Below are positions 36,496-45,314 of a DNA stretch of 47,304 nucleotides, piece after piece. Made by a program: the position numbers and the translations under genes. Where the stretch lies: NCBI GenBank assembly GCA_022627515.1, contig JAKEGK010000051.1:1-47304 (forward strand), in the 5' to 3' direction. This stretch comes from Gammaproteobacteria bacterium (GTDB lineage Bacteria > Pseudomonadota > Gammaproteobacteria > SZUA-152). The notes under the pieces were generated by a model. It ran no database searches. It saw only the letters and a list, made by a program, of their open reading frames with translations, and was not told where the DNA came from. Numbering within the stretch: the stretch's first letter is position 1; each line of letters begins with the position of its first letter.

Positions 36496-37050
36496 CTAGT
36501 CTTTTGCGATTAAATCCTTAATCATTGATTCGAGTTTTTCCTTGTCCCGCTCGTTAAAACCCATGTGCGTAAGATGAATATTACCTTTGCGATCGATCAG
36601 GTAAGAACTCGGCATGCCTTTGACCTTGAACGCGTTCGCTGATTCACCGCCCGGATCGTGCGCGATGGTGAAACTGGTGGTCATGGTCTTCAAAAACTGA
36701 TCGATGACATCCCGTTTGTTATCCAGGCTAATCGCGACGATTTTGAATCCCAGATCGGAGTAACGTTGATACATTTCTTCCATCCAGGGGAATGATTGCC
36801 GGCAGGGTGGACACCACGTCGCCCAGAAATCGACGTACACAACATCGCCTTTCAAATTGCTGATTTTAAGATCGCTATTATCCAGGGTCTTCAGGGTCAA
36901 ATTGGGTGCAGGTTCAGCCCATAGTGGCGCCGCGGCTACTACGAGCAAGGCCAGTAGCAAATAAAATGAAATTTTTTTTATGAAACCGTTCTTACTGAAA
37001 CTTACGTTTTTGGAGCTTTTGCTGGTGTAAAAGCGGGAAAATGTCTTCAT
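36496..37050 (-). CDS. TlpA-family periplasmic thioredoxin-like protein
   Basis: A 184-residue exported thiol-disulfide protein. A long basic N-terminus and hydrophobic segment (about 25-43) end near LWAEPAP, acting as signal peptide or anchor. The thioredoxin fold has the active site WCPPC (Cys80, Cys83) and the cis-Pro segment GMPSSYLIDRKG, typical of TlpA/ResA reductases. Such proteins keep periplasmic or cytochrome c cysteines reduced, receiving electrons from DsbD/CcdA. It is divergent from msrP, which repairs oxidised methionine in the same compartment. No DsbD is in the window. Confidence 0.88.
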   Translation of the reverse strand: MKTFSRFYTSKSSKNVSFSKNGFIKKISFYLLLALLVVAAAPLWAEPAPNLTLKTLDNSDLKISNLKGDVVYVDFWATWCPPCRQSFPWMEEMYQRYSDLGFKIVAISLDNKRDVIDQFLKTMTTSFTIAHDPGGESANAFKVKGMPSSYLIDRKGNIHLTHMGFNERDKEKLESMIKDLIAKD

Positions 37051-37271
37051 GAATGCATCCTATTGAGAAACTTAATGTATTTTTTTGAACGACGTGACAA
37101 ATTCGTGATGTTTGACTGCCAGTATTACATTGGGTTCAGAAATCATGCCTGAACCGGCCCGTAATAAACACAATTATATTGCTACTTTATCGACATGAAA
37201 CTAGCAGAAATTAACCATGCCATAAAAACTGTGACCCGTATATCACTACTTGGCCAAGAGTATCGTGATTA

Positions 37272-38231
37272 ATGATTATCAAACGCCCAGATTCCATCAA
37301 AGCATCCGAGATTACGGACGAAACCAATTACCAGAACAGGCGGGAATTTCTGAGTACCGTTTCCAGGTCAACACTGGCGCTTGCCGCAGGGGCGAGTTTT
37401 CCGGTGCTACTAGGTAGTCGGCGTACCGACGCAGCACCGGCGCTGGGAAATATACAAAAATCCCGCTACGCGCTGGATGAAGAAAAAACGCCGATTGAGG
37501 ATATTACCCGTTACAACAATTTTTACGAATTCAGCACGGACAAGGAAGGTCCTGCGTTACTGGCCAGAAAATTCAAAACGGATCCCTGGACCTTACGCAT
37601 TGAGGGGGAGGTGAACAAACCCGCCACTTATCAGCTGGAGGATTTTATTAAACCTTATACGTTGGAAGAACGCGTATACCGTTTGCGCTGTGTGGAAGCC
37701 TGGTCAATGGTGATTCCCTGGGTGGGATTTGCCTTTGCCGATGTGCTAAAAAAAGTCGAACCGACTTCCAGGGCCAAGTTTGTTGAATTCACCACCTTGT
37801 ATGACCCGCGGCAAATGCCCGGACAACAGCGCCGGGTGTTGGAATGGCCGTACGTGGAAGGATTGCGCATCGATGAAGCGGCTCATCCGCTAACAATTTT
37901 AGCCGTAGGCTTGTACGGCAAGCTGCTGCCCAATCAGAACGGGGCGCCATTACGGCTGGTCGTGCCCTGGAAATACGGCTTTAAAAATATCAAATCCATC
38001 GTGCGCATCCGGTTTACCGAAAAACAACCCGGAACCACCTGGAATATTGCCGGGCCGCAGGAATACGGTTTTTATGCCAATGTAAACCCCACAGTGGATC
38101 ATCCCCGCTGGAGCCAGGCGCGTGAACGGCGGATCGGTGACTTCTTCAAACGCGAGACGCTGATGTTTAACGGTTACGCGGATGAAGTTGCCGGCCTTTA
38201 TAGCGGCATGGATTTGCGAAAATATTATTAA
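37272..38231 (+). CDS. msrP: Periplasmic methionine sulfoxide reductase catalytic subunit MsrP
   Basis: A 319-residue molybdopterin enzyme of the sulfite oxidase fold that reduces methionine sulfoxide in periplasmic proteins. The N-terminus carries a twin-arginine signal ([13 protein letters not shown], Arg23-Arg24). Cys140 in [18 protein letters not shown] is the molybdenum ligand. The C-terminus has [17 protein letters not shown] and [12 protein letters not shown]. It is followed 45 bp later by its membrane partner msrQ. Confidence 0.95.
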   Translation: MIIKRPDSIKASEITDETNYQNRREFLSTVSRSTLALAAGASFPVLLGSRRTDAAPALGNIQKSRYALDEEKTPIEDITRYNNFYEFSTDKEGPALLARKFKTDPWTLRIEGEVNKPATYQLEDFIKPYTLEERVYRLRCVEAWSMVIPWVGFAFADVLKKVEPTSRAKFVEFTTLYDPRQMPGQQRRVLEWPYVEGLRIDEAAHPLTILAVGLYGKLLPNQNGAPLRLVVPWKYGFKNIKSIVRIRFTEKQPGTTWNIAGPQEYGFYANVNPTVDHPRWSQARERRIGDFFKRETLMFNGYADEVAGLYSGMDLRKYY

Positions 38232-38276
38232 TTCCAATCACGCGCGCCGGGTATTTAAAGCAACAGGTTTTTAACA

Positions 38277-38879
38277 ATGCGCCGTTATATCAAGCCTGCC
38301 GTATTCCTGATTTGTCTGATCCCGCTCGCTATACTGGTGTGCGATGCTTTTCACCAGGCATTGGGCGCCAATCCGGTGGAAAAAATCACTCATCGCACCG
38401 GCGACTGGTCGCTGAGATTTTTACTGATTACTTTAGCAGTGACGCCGCTGCGTAAACTGTTTGGCTGGAAATCCCTGATGCGTTACCGGCGCATGCTGGG
38501 CCTGTTTGCGTTTTTTTATGTCTGCCTGCATTTTGCAACCTATCTGGTGTTCGATCATTTTTTTGATATTGGCGAGATGGCAAAAGATATCGCCAAGCGT
38601 CCATACATTACTGTGGGATTCACGGCGTTTCTGCTGCTGATTCCGCTAGCTGTCACGTCAACCGGCAAAATGATGAAACGGCTGGGCAGACACTGGCAAC
38701 GTTTGCATCAATTGGTGTACGTGAGCGCGGTTTGTGGTATTTTGCACTATCTCTGGCTGGTGAAGGCCGATTTGTTGCAGCCTTTAATATATGCGGTTAT
38801 TTTATTGCTGCTGTTTGGTATCAGGGTATGGTATCAAAGAAAACCGCTGGATACGGCGTTCCTGGAATACTCCAACTAA
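38277..38879 (+). CDS. msrQ: Heme-binding membrane subunit MsrQ
   Basis: A 200-residue integral membrane cytochrome that passes quinone-derived electrons to MsrP. About six transmembrane helices are visible. Conserved features include THRTGDWSLRFLLITLAVTP, RYRRMLGLFAFFYVCLHFATY (heme His candidate) and RLGRHWQRLHQLVYVSAVCG (second His pair). Length and order after msrP match E. coli MsrQ (YedZ). Confidence 0.94.
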   Translation: MRRYIKPAVFLICLIPLAILVCDAFHQALGANPVEKITHRTGDWSLRFLLITLAVTPLRKLFGWKSLMRYRRMLGLFAFFYVCLHFATYLVFDHFFDIGEMAKDIAKRPYITVGFTAFLLLIPLAVTSTGKMMKRLGRHWQRLHQLVYVSAVCGILHYLWLVKADLLQPLIYAVILLLLFGIRVWYQRKPLDTAFLEYSN

Positions 38880-38912
38880 CGTTTCTGAATTTTTGCCGAA
38901 TGAAAACCACTC

Positions 38913-39380
38913 ATGGCGACTGAAATAGAACGTAAATTCCTCGTGCTCAACGATGACTGGCGCAAGCTGGCGACGCGGCAAAAAATTCTGAAGCAGGGGT
39001 ATTTTGCCGGCGGCGGAAAAGCCTCGATCCGGATAAGAGTTGTGGATGAATCAGCCAACATTAACATCAAGAGCGCCACCCTGGATGTGGCACGCAAGGA
39101 ATATGAATTTCCGGTACCCTATGCGGATGCCCGGGAAATGCTTGAGCAACTTTGTGAAAAACCGCTCATCGAGAAAACCCGTTACTACGTTCCTTATGGT
39201 AATCATATCTGGGAAGTCGATGAGTTTACCGGGGACAACGCCGGCCTTGTGGTCGCCGAAATTGAGTTGTTGGAGATGAATGAAAGCTTCGAGAAACCGC
39301 CGTGGCTGGGAGAGGAGGTTTCCCACGATACCCGTTATTACAATGTTTGTCTGGTCAAGCACCCCTATAAAGATTGGTGA
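38913..39380 (+). CDS. CYTH domain protein, probable inorganic triphosphatase
   Basis: A 155-residue single-domain CYTH protein (triphosphate tunnel enzyme). The signature ExExK is at the N-terminus (Glu4, Glu6, Lys8 in MATEIERKF). Further charged tunnel residues are in IRIRVVDE, KEYEFPVPY and AEIELLEMNE. Single-domain bacterial CYTH proteins of this size, such as the Nitrosomonas europaea enzyme, hydrolyse inorganic triphosphate. The in vivo substrate here is unknown; adenylate cyclase activity is the other family option. Confidence 0.85.
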   Translation: MATEIERKFLVLNDDWRKLATRQKILKQGYFAGGGKASIRIRVVDESANINIKSATLDVARKEYEFPVPYADAREMLEQLCEKPLIEKTRYYVPYGNHIWEVDEFTGDNAGLVVAEIELLEMNESFEKPPWLGEEVSHDTRYYNVCLVKHPYKDW

Positions 39381-39412
39381 CCCGGCGTCAGCAGATATCA
39401 GATTAAATTAAC

Positions 39413-40966
39413 ATGTTGATCGATCGAGCGCAGGTGTTTTCCTTTGCCGGCATACTGTTTTGCCTTTTACTCGCCGCAACTTCCGGATTCGCCTTAACTG
39501 GCTGCCAGTCCCGGCCCAACGGCGCTGCCATACGTTTCGGTCTGGCCAGCGCGCCTGTGACACTGGACCCGCGTTATTCAACGGATGCCATCTCTTCCCG
39601 GATCAATCGTCTGCTCTACCGGCAACTGATCGATTTTGATACTGCGTCGCAGCCGGTGCCGGCGCTAGCGGACTGGCAAAAGCTTTCCCCAACCCATTTT
39701 CGATTTGTTCTGCGTGAAGAGCAGCGCGTTTTCCACGACGGCACACGTTTAACTGCACATGATGTAAAAGCCACTTTTGATTCTGTTCTGAACGGCAACA
39801 ATGTCTCACCACACCAGGCAACATTGAATATGGTGGAACAAATCATTGTCATTGATGAAGATACGGTGGATTTTTATCTTAACGCTCCCGATCCGTTGTT
39901 TCCCGGTTATCTGGAAGTGGGCATTTTGCCAGCCGTTAAAATCAAATCCGGACATCCTTTTAATACACAACCAGTTGGCAGCGGCGCGTTTCGTTTTCTG
40001 GACTGGCCGGATAGAGATCGTTTGCGTTTGCAAAGAATCAGCGACCAGCAAGTGTTCGAATTTCTATACGTGAAAGAGGAAAACACCCGGGCGCTTAAAT
40101 TAATGCGCGGTGAAATAGATATGCTTCAAAATGATATTGATGCTGAACTGGTCAGGTTCCTGGGTGAACGCCCGAATTTAACAGTGATGAAAGGCGCGGG
40201 CAGTAATTTCTCCTATTTGGGTTTTAATCTGAAAGATCCTCTGACGGGGCGATTGGCGGTTCGGCAGGCGATTGCTTACGCGATTGACCGTCAAGCGATA
40301 GTAACGCATTTGTTTTCCGGCCGGGCGCGTTTGGCAAACGCAATATTGACACCGGATCATTGGGCGGGCCACCCGGATTTGCCCGGGTATGATTACGCGC
40401 CGGATAAAGCCCGGCAATTATTGACTCAAAACGGTTTTAGCAAGGCGGCTCCATTGCGCATTACCTACAAAACATCCAATAGCCCGTTCCGGATTCGTCT
40501 CGCGACTATTATTCAGAATCAACTGGCCGCGGTGGGAATCGAAGTCAGCATACAGACCTATGACTGGGGTACGTTTTACGGCGATATCAAAGCGGGCAGA
40601 TTCCAAATGTTCAGCCTGGCGTGGGTGGGTATTAATCTGCCGGATATATTCCGGCAGGTTTTTCACAGCCAATCAATACCTCCTAACGGAGCAAACCGCG
40701 GCCACTACGGGAATCCCCGCCTCGACGCTTTGCTCATGACCGCCCGGGATGAACAGGACATCATGAGGCAGGCGTATCTGTACCGGGAAATTCAGGAGAT
40801 TTTATTTCAGGAGTTGCCATATGTTCCCTTGTGGTATGAGGATCATGTCTATGTGGCGAGAAAGAACGTGCAAGGTTACCGTATTCATCGTGACGGGAAC
40901 TACGACGGTCTGGTTGATGTCTATTTAACAGATTCCCCGCATCAGCAGGATGAGACCGCGCAATGA
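39413..40966 (+). CDS. ABC-type peptide/solute-binding lipoprotein (family 5)
   Basis: A 517-residue periplasmic binding protein. The signal peptide ends in the lipobox LTGC (Cys31). The body has the SBP family 5 layout: FGLASAPVTLDPRYSTDAIS, LREEQRVFHDGTRLTAHDVK, VRQAIAYAIDRQAIVTHLF and FRIRLATIIQNQLAAVGIEV. Ligands in the family are oligopeptides, murein peptides or nickel; none can be chosen from the sequence. No permease or ATPase genes are adjacent. It overlaps the L,D-transpeptidase start as ATGATG, which hints at murein peptides. Confidence 0.9.
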   Translation: MLIDRAQVFSFAGILFCLLLAATSGFALTGCQSRPNGAAIRFGLASAPVTLDPRYSTDAISSRINRLLYRQLIDFDTASQPVPALADWQKLSPTHFRFVLREEQRVFHDGTRLTAHDVKATFDSVLNGNNVSPHQATLNMVEQIIVIDEDTVDFYLNAPDPLFPGYLEVGILPAVKIKSGHPFNTQPVGSGAFRFLDWPDRDRLRLQRISDQQVFEFLYVKEENTRALKLMRGEIDMLQNDIDAELVRFLGERPNLTVMKGAGSNFSYLGFNLKDPLTGRLAVRQAIAYAIDRQAIVTHLFSGRARLANAILTPDHWAGHPDLPGYDYAPDKARQLLTQNGFSKAAPLRITYKTSNSPFRIRLATIIQNQLAAVGIEVSIQTYDWGTFYGDIKAGRFQMFSLAWVGINLPDIFRQVFHSQSIPPNGANRGHYGNPRLDALLMTARDEQDIMRQAYLYREIQEILFQELPYVPLWYEDHVYVARKNVQGYRIHRDGNYDGLVDVYLTDSPHQQDETAQ

Positions 40967-41463
40967 TGGCGCAGCAGCAAATTATTGTCAGCATTGCAGA
41001 TCAGCGGCTGCAATTGCGTAAAAATGGTAAGGTTACCATCGACGTCATGATTGCTACAGCCGCCAATGGACCCGGTGAAGTGTCTGGCAGCGAGTGTACG
41101 CCGCGGGGAAGGCATATCGTACGCGCCAAAATTGGCGGCGGATGTCCGATTTATACGGTTTTTACCGGTCGCCGGCCGACAGGTGAAGTGTATTCCGAAC
41201 AATTGCGCCGGACTAATCCTGACCGGGACTGGATTTTATCCAGAATCATGTGGCTAAGCGGCCAGGAAGTGGGTAAAAACCGGCTGGGAAATGTCGATAG
41301 TATGCGCCGCTATATTTATATCCATGGCAGTCCGGATGACGAAATTCATGGTCAACCAAATTCTCATGGATGCGTTAGGATGAAAAACGCCGATGTCATC
41401 CGGCTTTATGATGCGATCGATGTGGGAGTTTCAGTACTCATTTTAGAAGGGCCACTGCCTTAA
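40963..41463 (+). CDS. L,D-transpeptidase (YkuD domain) without signal peptide
   Basis: A 166-residue YkuD-fold protein. The catalytic motif is complete: His121 (YIYIHGSPDDE) and SHGCVRM with His135, Cys137 and Arg139. Such enzymes make 3-3 murein cross-links or attach lipoproteins. The protein starts MMAQQQIIVSIADQRLQL and shows no signal peptide, lipobox or membrane helix, so how it reaches the wall, or whether it acts on recycled peptides in the cytoplasm, is open. It is translationally coupled to the binding lipoprotein upstream. Confidence 0.88.
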   Translation: MMAQQQIIVSIADQRLQLRKNGKVTIDVMIATAANGPGEVSGSECTPRGRHIVRAKIGGGCPIYTVFTGRRPTGEVYSEQLRRTNPDRDWILSRIMWLSGQEVGKNRLGNVDSMRRYIYIHGSPDDEIHGQPNSHGCVRMKNADVIRLYDAIDVGVSVLILEGPLP

Positions 41464-41482
41464 CTTTACGTAAAAAGTTTTA
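41462..41482 (+). terminator. Weak stem-loop after the L,D-transpeptidase gene
   Basis: A 6-bp stem AACTTT / AAAGTT (41462-41467 and 41474-41479) overlaps the stop codon and ends in TT. It is short and AT-rich, so it is at best a partial terminator. Confidence 0.3.
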
Positions 41483-42038
41483 ACAATTATGAGTGGCGTA
41501 ACTTGTAAGAAACTTCTGACGTGCAACAATGCTAAAAACAGGCTATATTATTCAAGTGCGCGCAGAGATAAGCAGTTTCCCACTAAAACATATAATCGCG
41601 GGTTGTCAGTCAAATGGTTTGAAAGAACCCGCAGAGAATAAAAGATAACCGCGCAACATCTGAAAAGTCTTATGTTTCAAAAAAATGTTGTAGAGAAAAC
41701 GTTTTAAAAGGAATGTTTCAATAAATGAAGTTCTAAAAATATTGAAAGTAAGTTGCCAAGTTTAAAATTAACGTCTACTTTATTTTATTAACGTTTTAAC
41801 TACTCAGCATCCAGCGTTTGGCGGTATGGCTTCTTCTTAATAGCTATTGTTGTTTTGTTATAACGTTGTTGCGAAATGCTGTAGACAATAGTTGTTGTCA
41901 ACAAAGTTGTCGTAGAATCCTGGATTGGCGTGGAAATCCAGGCGGTATTGATGTTTGTGGTAAATGTAAAAAACAATGATGGCAGTAGTTATCAAGACAT
42001 GGGGTATAACTTTAACTAACAAAAGAGAGGCAAAGACA
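41464..42038. other. 575-bp AT-rich, hairpin-rich leader before the AP2-like gene
   Basis: No protein gene is seen. Structures include a two-tier stem-loop at 41598-41632 (GCGGGTT / AACCCGC outside, TCAAA TGG TTTGA inside), a 6-bp odd palindrome TTGTTGTCAACAA near 41892-41904, and an 8-bp stem CCTGGATT / AATCCAGG at 41919-41942. A 17-mer at 41503-41519 recurs inverted at 33082-33098. The base composition is far more AT-rich than the flanks. Confidence 0.5.
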
Positions 42039-42467
42039 TTGGCTAAGTACGAAAACATCACTGAACCTGATGGTATGGGATACCAGGTTAGAGTTGTTCG
42101 TAAGGGCAAGGAACGCAGCCGTTATTTTTCTCACAAGCGTTACGGTGGGAAACGCAAATCACTTGAGGCGGCAATAGAATGGCGCGACGAAATCCGGTCA
42201 AAATACCCTGAAAAGGCCAAACGGCCTGTGCAGAGTACTACCGGTATTCGTGGAATTTCGCGCACAGTCAAATATGACAAACGTCGTGACATAACCTATT
42301 TAAGTTACAGTGTGCATTTCAAAAATGCCGATGGGACTCCCAACAACAAGACCTTTTTTGTGGGTGATCTCAATGTGATATCCGATAAGGATGAACAAAA
42401 GGCATTGCGGGCAGCGAAAAAATTCAGACGGGATTTTGAGCGTACCGAGACTGTGCAAATGCACTAA
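42039..42467 (+). CDS. AP2-like DNA-binding domain protein
   Basis: A protein of about 142 residues, basic throughout. The first half (about 5-55) reads GYQVRVVRKGKERSRYFSHK followed by RYGGKRKSLEAAIEWRDEIR, the three-strand-plus-helix layout of bacterial AP2-like domains. A second, looser copy (about 65-140) includes TGIRGISRTV, YLSYSVHF and KALRAAKKFRRDF. AP2-like domains bind DNA, often in mobile-element integrases and endonucleases, but no catalytic domain is attached here. The frame is open from 41976, yet the TTG at 42039 follows AGAGAGG by 8 nt and is the more likely start. Its target is unknown, and an origin by transfer is plausible. Confidence 0.7.
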   Translation: MAKYENITEPDGMGYQVRVVRKGKERSRYFSHKRYGGKRKSLEAAIEWRDEIRSKYPEKAKRPVQSTTGIRGISRTVKYDKRRDITYLSYSVHFKNADGTPNNKTFFVGDLNVISDKDEQKALRAAKKFRRDFERTETVQMH

Positions 42468-42776
42468 CTGGCTTATGTATTACAGGTTAGTAAGCGGTTA
42501 AGCACGGCTGCTGGCAGTGAGAAGTAAGTAACGGCCTATCCATATCATGGCAGCAGGACCTTTCAAACAGCAGTTTTGTTTGAAAGGCCTTGTTGTGTCG
42601 CGCGTGACCAGGAAATTTTCCCTTTAAATTAGTTATTCCAATGGTCTTAACTGCGTTTGTTATTGACTGTTATCCGGCAATTCCAAAATGTGTAACGATC
42701 AAGCGCCACAGACTTGCCGACATGTTTTTCAAAAGTTACAACGCTCGATGGTTTTACTGTTTAGTGGTTACACATT
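42468..42776. other. 309-bp gap between the AP2-like gene and the transporter gene
   Basis: The two genes converge here. Apart from the stem-loop at 42559-42587 I see nothing recognisable. Confidence 0.4.
42559..42587 (+). terminator. Stem-loop after the AP2-like gene, probable terminator
   Basis: A perfect 11-bp stem CCTTTCAAACA / TGTTTGAAAGG (42559-42569 and 42577-42587) with a 7-nt loop lies about 90 bp past the stop. The following CCTTGTTGTGT is only a poor T-tract. Confidence 0.45.
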
Positions 42777-43640
42777 TCAATGGCTATACGGTTCAACATG
42801 GATGGAGACATCAGTAATGTGGAAGCGTGTTTCAATTAAGGATTCCACTTGATCGGAAATTCCATGAGCATTGGTGGTGGATAATTCGGGATCAACGGTA
42901 ATGACCAAATCCACGGCGGGGGATGAGCCAATCCATCGCGACCTGACTCGCAACACGCCGCGCACACCTTTTACCTCCTGAACGGCGGAAATCAACACTT
43001 CGGGATCGATAGCGTATTGGTCTACCAGTGTTGGAATCGCTCTTTTGAACAGCGAATACGCCAGATACAGTATCAGGCTAGAGACGCCAAGGGCGCAAAT
43101 CCTGTCCAGCCATGGATAGCCATGCGCGGAGAGTTGCCAGCCGGTAATGACAGCCAGGGTTATCAAAACATCCGAGAAAGTATGGCTGGCATCGGCGAGC
43201 AATATGTCCGATTTGAGGCGCTGCGCCCAGATACGTTGCCACCAGGCAACAATTATATTAATAATCAGCACGCCCACCATAATGCCCAGTTCCAGGCGCC
43301 CACTGGCAATTTCGACGTTTTCTTTCCGTATAGCATTAAGGCCCAGCTCAAACGCCAGTACTACTAATAGCGAGGCTAGAAAAAACACCGCCAAAGTTTC
43401 AAATTTCCGGTGACCATAGGGATGTTCCCGGTCCGCAGGCATATTGGAAAGACGAATCACTATCCAGGCGACAACATTGTTGGCAAGATCAGTTAGCGAA
43501 TGAATTGCGTCGCCTAGTACGGCAAGTGATCCTGTTGAAAAACCAACGATAGTTTTCGCGGTCAGGACAAAGAGGTTGGCCGCGCCCTCGATTATTATGA
43601 CACGTTGAATCCTGGCATGGCGTTCAGTGCTTTTAATCAT
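42777..43640 (-). CDS. Cation diffusion facilitator (zinc/iron-type metal efflux)
   Basis: A 287-residue metal/proton antiporter of the CDF family. Six transmembrane helices fill about residues 12-200. Metal-binding HxxxD pairs occur in helix 2 (DAIHSLTD, His47 and Asp51) and helix 5 (LADASHTFSD). A cytoplasmic ferredoxin-like C-terminal domain (about 208-287) has VKGVRGVLRVRSRWIG and ends ITDVSIHVEPYSH. It exports a divalent cation from the cytoplasm; the His-Asp tetrad favours zinc, but iron, cobalt or manganese cannot be excluded. Confidence 0.9.
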   Translation of the reverse strand: MIKSTERHARIQRVIIIEGAANLFVLTAKTIVGFSTGSLAVLGDAIHSLTDLANNVVAWIVIRLSNMPADREHPYGHRKFETLAVFFLASLLVVLAFELGLNAIRKENVEIASGRLELGIMVGVLIINIIVAWWQRIWAQRLKSDILLADASHTFSDVLITLAVITGWQLSAHGYPWLDRICALGVSSLILYLAYSLFKRAIPTLVDQYAIDPEVLISAVQEVKGVRGVLRVRSRWIGSSPAVDLVITVDPELSTTNAHGISDQVESLIETRFHITDVSIHVEPYSH

Positions 43641-43861
43641 CTTGAGGCGGCATTCACGTTTTGTATTTTCTGTTAGTTTGAAAAATTATTCCCAAGTAAT
43701 CCATGATCCATCTTAATATGGAAGCTGAAATTTGCATTCGAACGGTGTTTGATTCTTGTATGCGGTTCGCATCCGTGAACCAATAAATGGAAAACAAAAG
43801 CTGTTAATCCGGTATCTGGTGTAGAATATGCGATTTTCATCATACCAGGGGTGGCACATTA

Positions 43862-44641
43862 ATGCGCATTGCAATGGGTATCGAGTATGACGGTACCAGT
43901 TATGTCGGCTGGCAAATGCAGGATAATGGCCTGAGCGTGCAGGCGGTCCTCGAGGAGGCGCTGACTAAAGTGGCCGACCAGCCGATACGGACGGTTTGCG
44001 CCGGGCGGACCGACACCGGGGTTCATGCCCTGGGTCAGGTGGTGCATTTTGATACAAACGCCGAGCGCACCGAACGTTCCTGGATATTTGGCGGCAATGC
44101 CAATTTACCCAAAGACGTGGCTGTCATCTGGGCGCGTCCCGTGGATGACAACTTCCATGCCCGCTTTTCCGCCAAACAGCGCCGCTACCGCTATGTAATT
44201 CTCAACCGCCCGGTCCGGCCGACATTTTTGGCCTACCGCGTGGCCTGGGAATACCGGCCACTGGACGAACAGCGTATGACCGTGGCATCCCGGTTTCTCC
44301 TGGGAGAACATGACTTTAGCGCTTACCGGGCCGCGGGTTGCCAATCTAAAACCCCTATGCGGCGAGTGGATTTCATCGATGTTCAGCGTAATGAAGATGT
44401 GATTACCATTGATATCCAGGCGAATGCATTTTTACACCACATGGTGCGCAATATCGCCGGGGTGCTGATAGCCATTGGCGCGGGCGAGCAGCCCGAGAAC
44501 TGGACACTACAGGTGCTGGAATCGCGCGACCGCACCCAGGCAGGTATTACCGCGCCGCCCCACGGCCTTTACTTAGTCGATGTAAATTATGCGCCGGATT
44601 ATGAATTACCAAGGGTACTCCACACGCACATGATCTGGTAA
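43862..44641 (+). CDS. truA: tRNA pseudouridine(38-40) synthase TruA
   Basis: A 259-residue pseudouridine synthase that modifies U38-U40 in the anticodon arm. The catalytic aspartate is Asp51 in [20 protein letters not shown]. Other conserved segments are [34 protein letters not shown] and [19 protein letters not shown]. It is followed by trpF, a common arrangement in gammaproteobacteria and betaproteobacteria. A possible -10 TAGAAT lies at 43822-43827. Confidence 0.96.
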   Translation: MRIAMGIEYDGTSYVGWQMQDNGLSVQAVLEEALTKVADQPIRTVCAGRTDTGVHALGQVVHFDTNAERTERSWIFGGNANLPKDVAVIWARPVDDNFHARFSAKQRRYRYVILNRPVRPTFLAYRVAWEYRPLDEQRMTVASRFLLGEHDFSAYRAAGCQSKTPMRRVDFIDVQRNEDVITIDIQANAFLHHMVRNIAGVLIAIGAGEQPENWTLQVLESRDRTQAGITAPPHGLYLVDVNYAPDYELPRVLHTHMIW

Positions 44642-44696
44642 TCTACCGGACTTCGTTGTTTTTCGGGTAAATTTCGAGCTTAGGGAATGCACAATT

Positions 44697-45314
44697 ATGC
44701 GAACTCGCGTTAAAATATGCGGCATCACTCGGGCACAGGATGCGGTCAAGGCGGTGGAATTTGGTGCTGACGCGATCGGTCTGGTGTTTTACAGCAAGAG
44801 CCCGCGCGCGGTCAGCATTGATAGCGCCCGCGGCATTATTCAGAAAATACCTCCCTTCGTCACTGTTGTCGGTTTGTTCGTCGATCCTTCACCGAAGGAT
44901 GTCGCAGCGGTGTTGCATCGAGTGTCGTTGGACCTTTTGCAGTTTCACGGTAATGAATTACCCAGTGAATGCAGCGCCTATGGCAAACCTTATATCAAGG
45001 CGATTAAGGTCCGGGAGGGCGTTGACATAGCCGCCGAGGTCAACCGATACGCCACTGCGCGCGGCGTCCTGCTGGATACCGATGATCCCAAGGCGCCGGG
45101 CGGCACAGGCAGGGTATTTGACTGGTCCATCATACCCAAAGGATTGAACAAACCGATTATTCTGGCCGGCGGATTAACGCCGGAGAATGTCTGGCAGGCG
45201 ATAACCAAAGTGCGGCCATTTGCGGTAGATGTAAGCAGCGGCGTTGAAGCCGACAAGGGCATTAAAGATATGGAAAAAATGGCGGCGTTTATGCGAGGTG
45301 TACAAAGTGTCTAA
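44697..45314 (+). CDS. trpF: Phosphoribosylanthranilate isomerase TrpF
   Basis: A 205-residue TIM-barrel enzyme of tryptophan synthesis, free-standing rather than fused to TrpC as in E. coli. The catalytic Cys is in [20 protein letters not shown]. Other conserved elements are [16 protein letters not shown] (catalytic Asp region), [11 protein letters not shown] and [10 protein letters not shown]. Its stop overlaps the proposed trpB start by 8 bp. Confidence 0.96.
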   Translation: MRTRVKICGITRAQDAVKAVEFGADAIGLVFYSKSPRAVSIDSARGIIQKIPPFVTVVGLFVDPSPKDVAAVLHRVSLDLLQFHGNELPSECSAYGKPYIKAIKVREGVDIAAEVNRYATARGVLLDTDDPKAPGGTGRVFDWSIIPKGLNKPIILAGGLTPENVWQAITKVRPFAVDVSSGVEADKGIKDMEKMAAFMRGVQSV

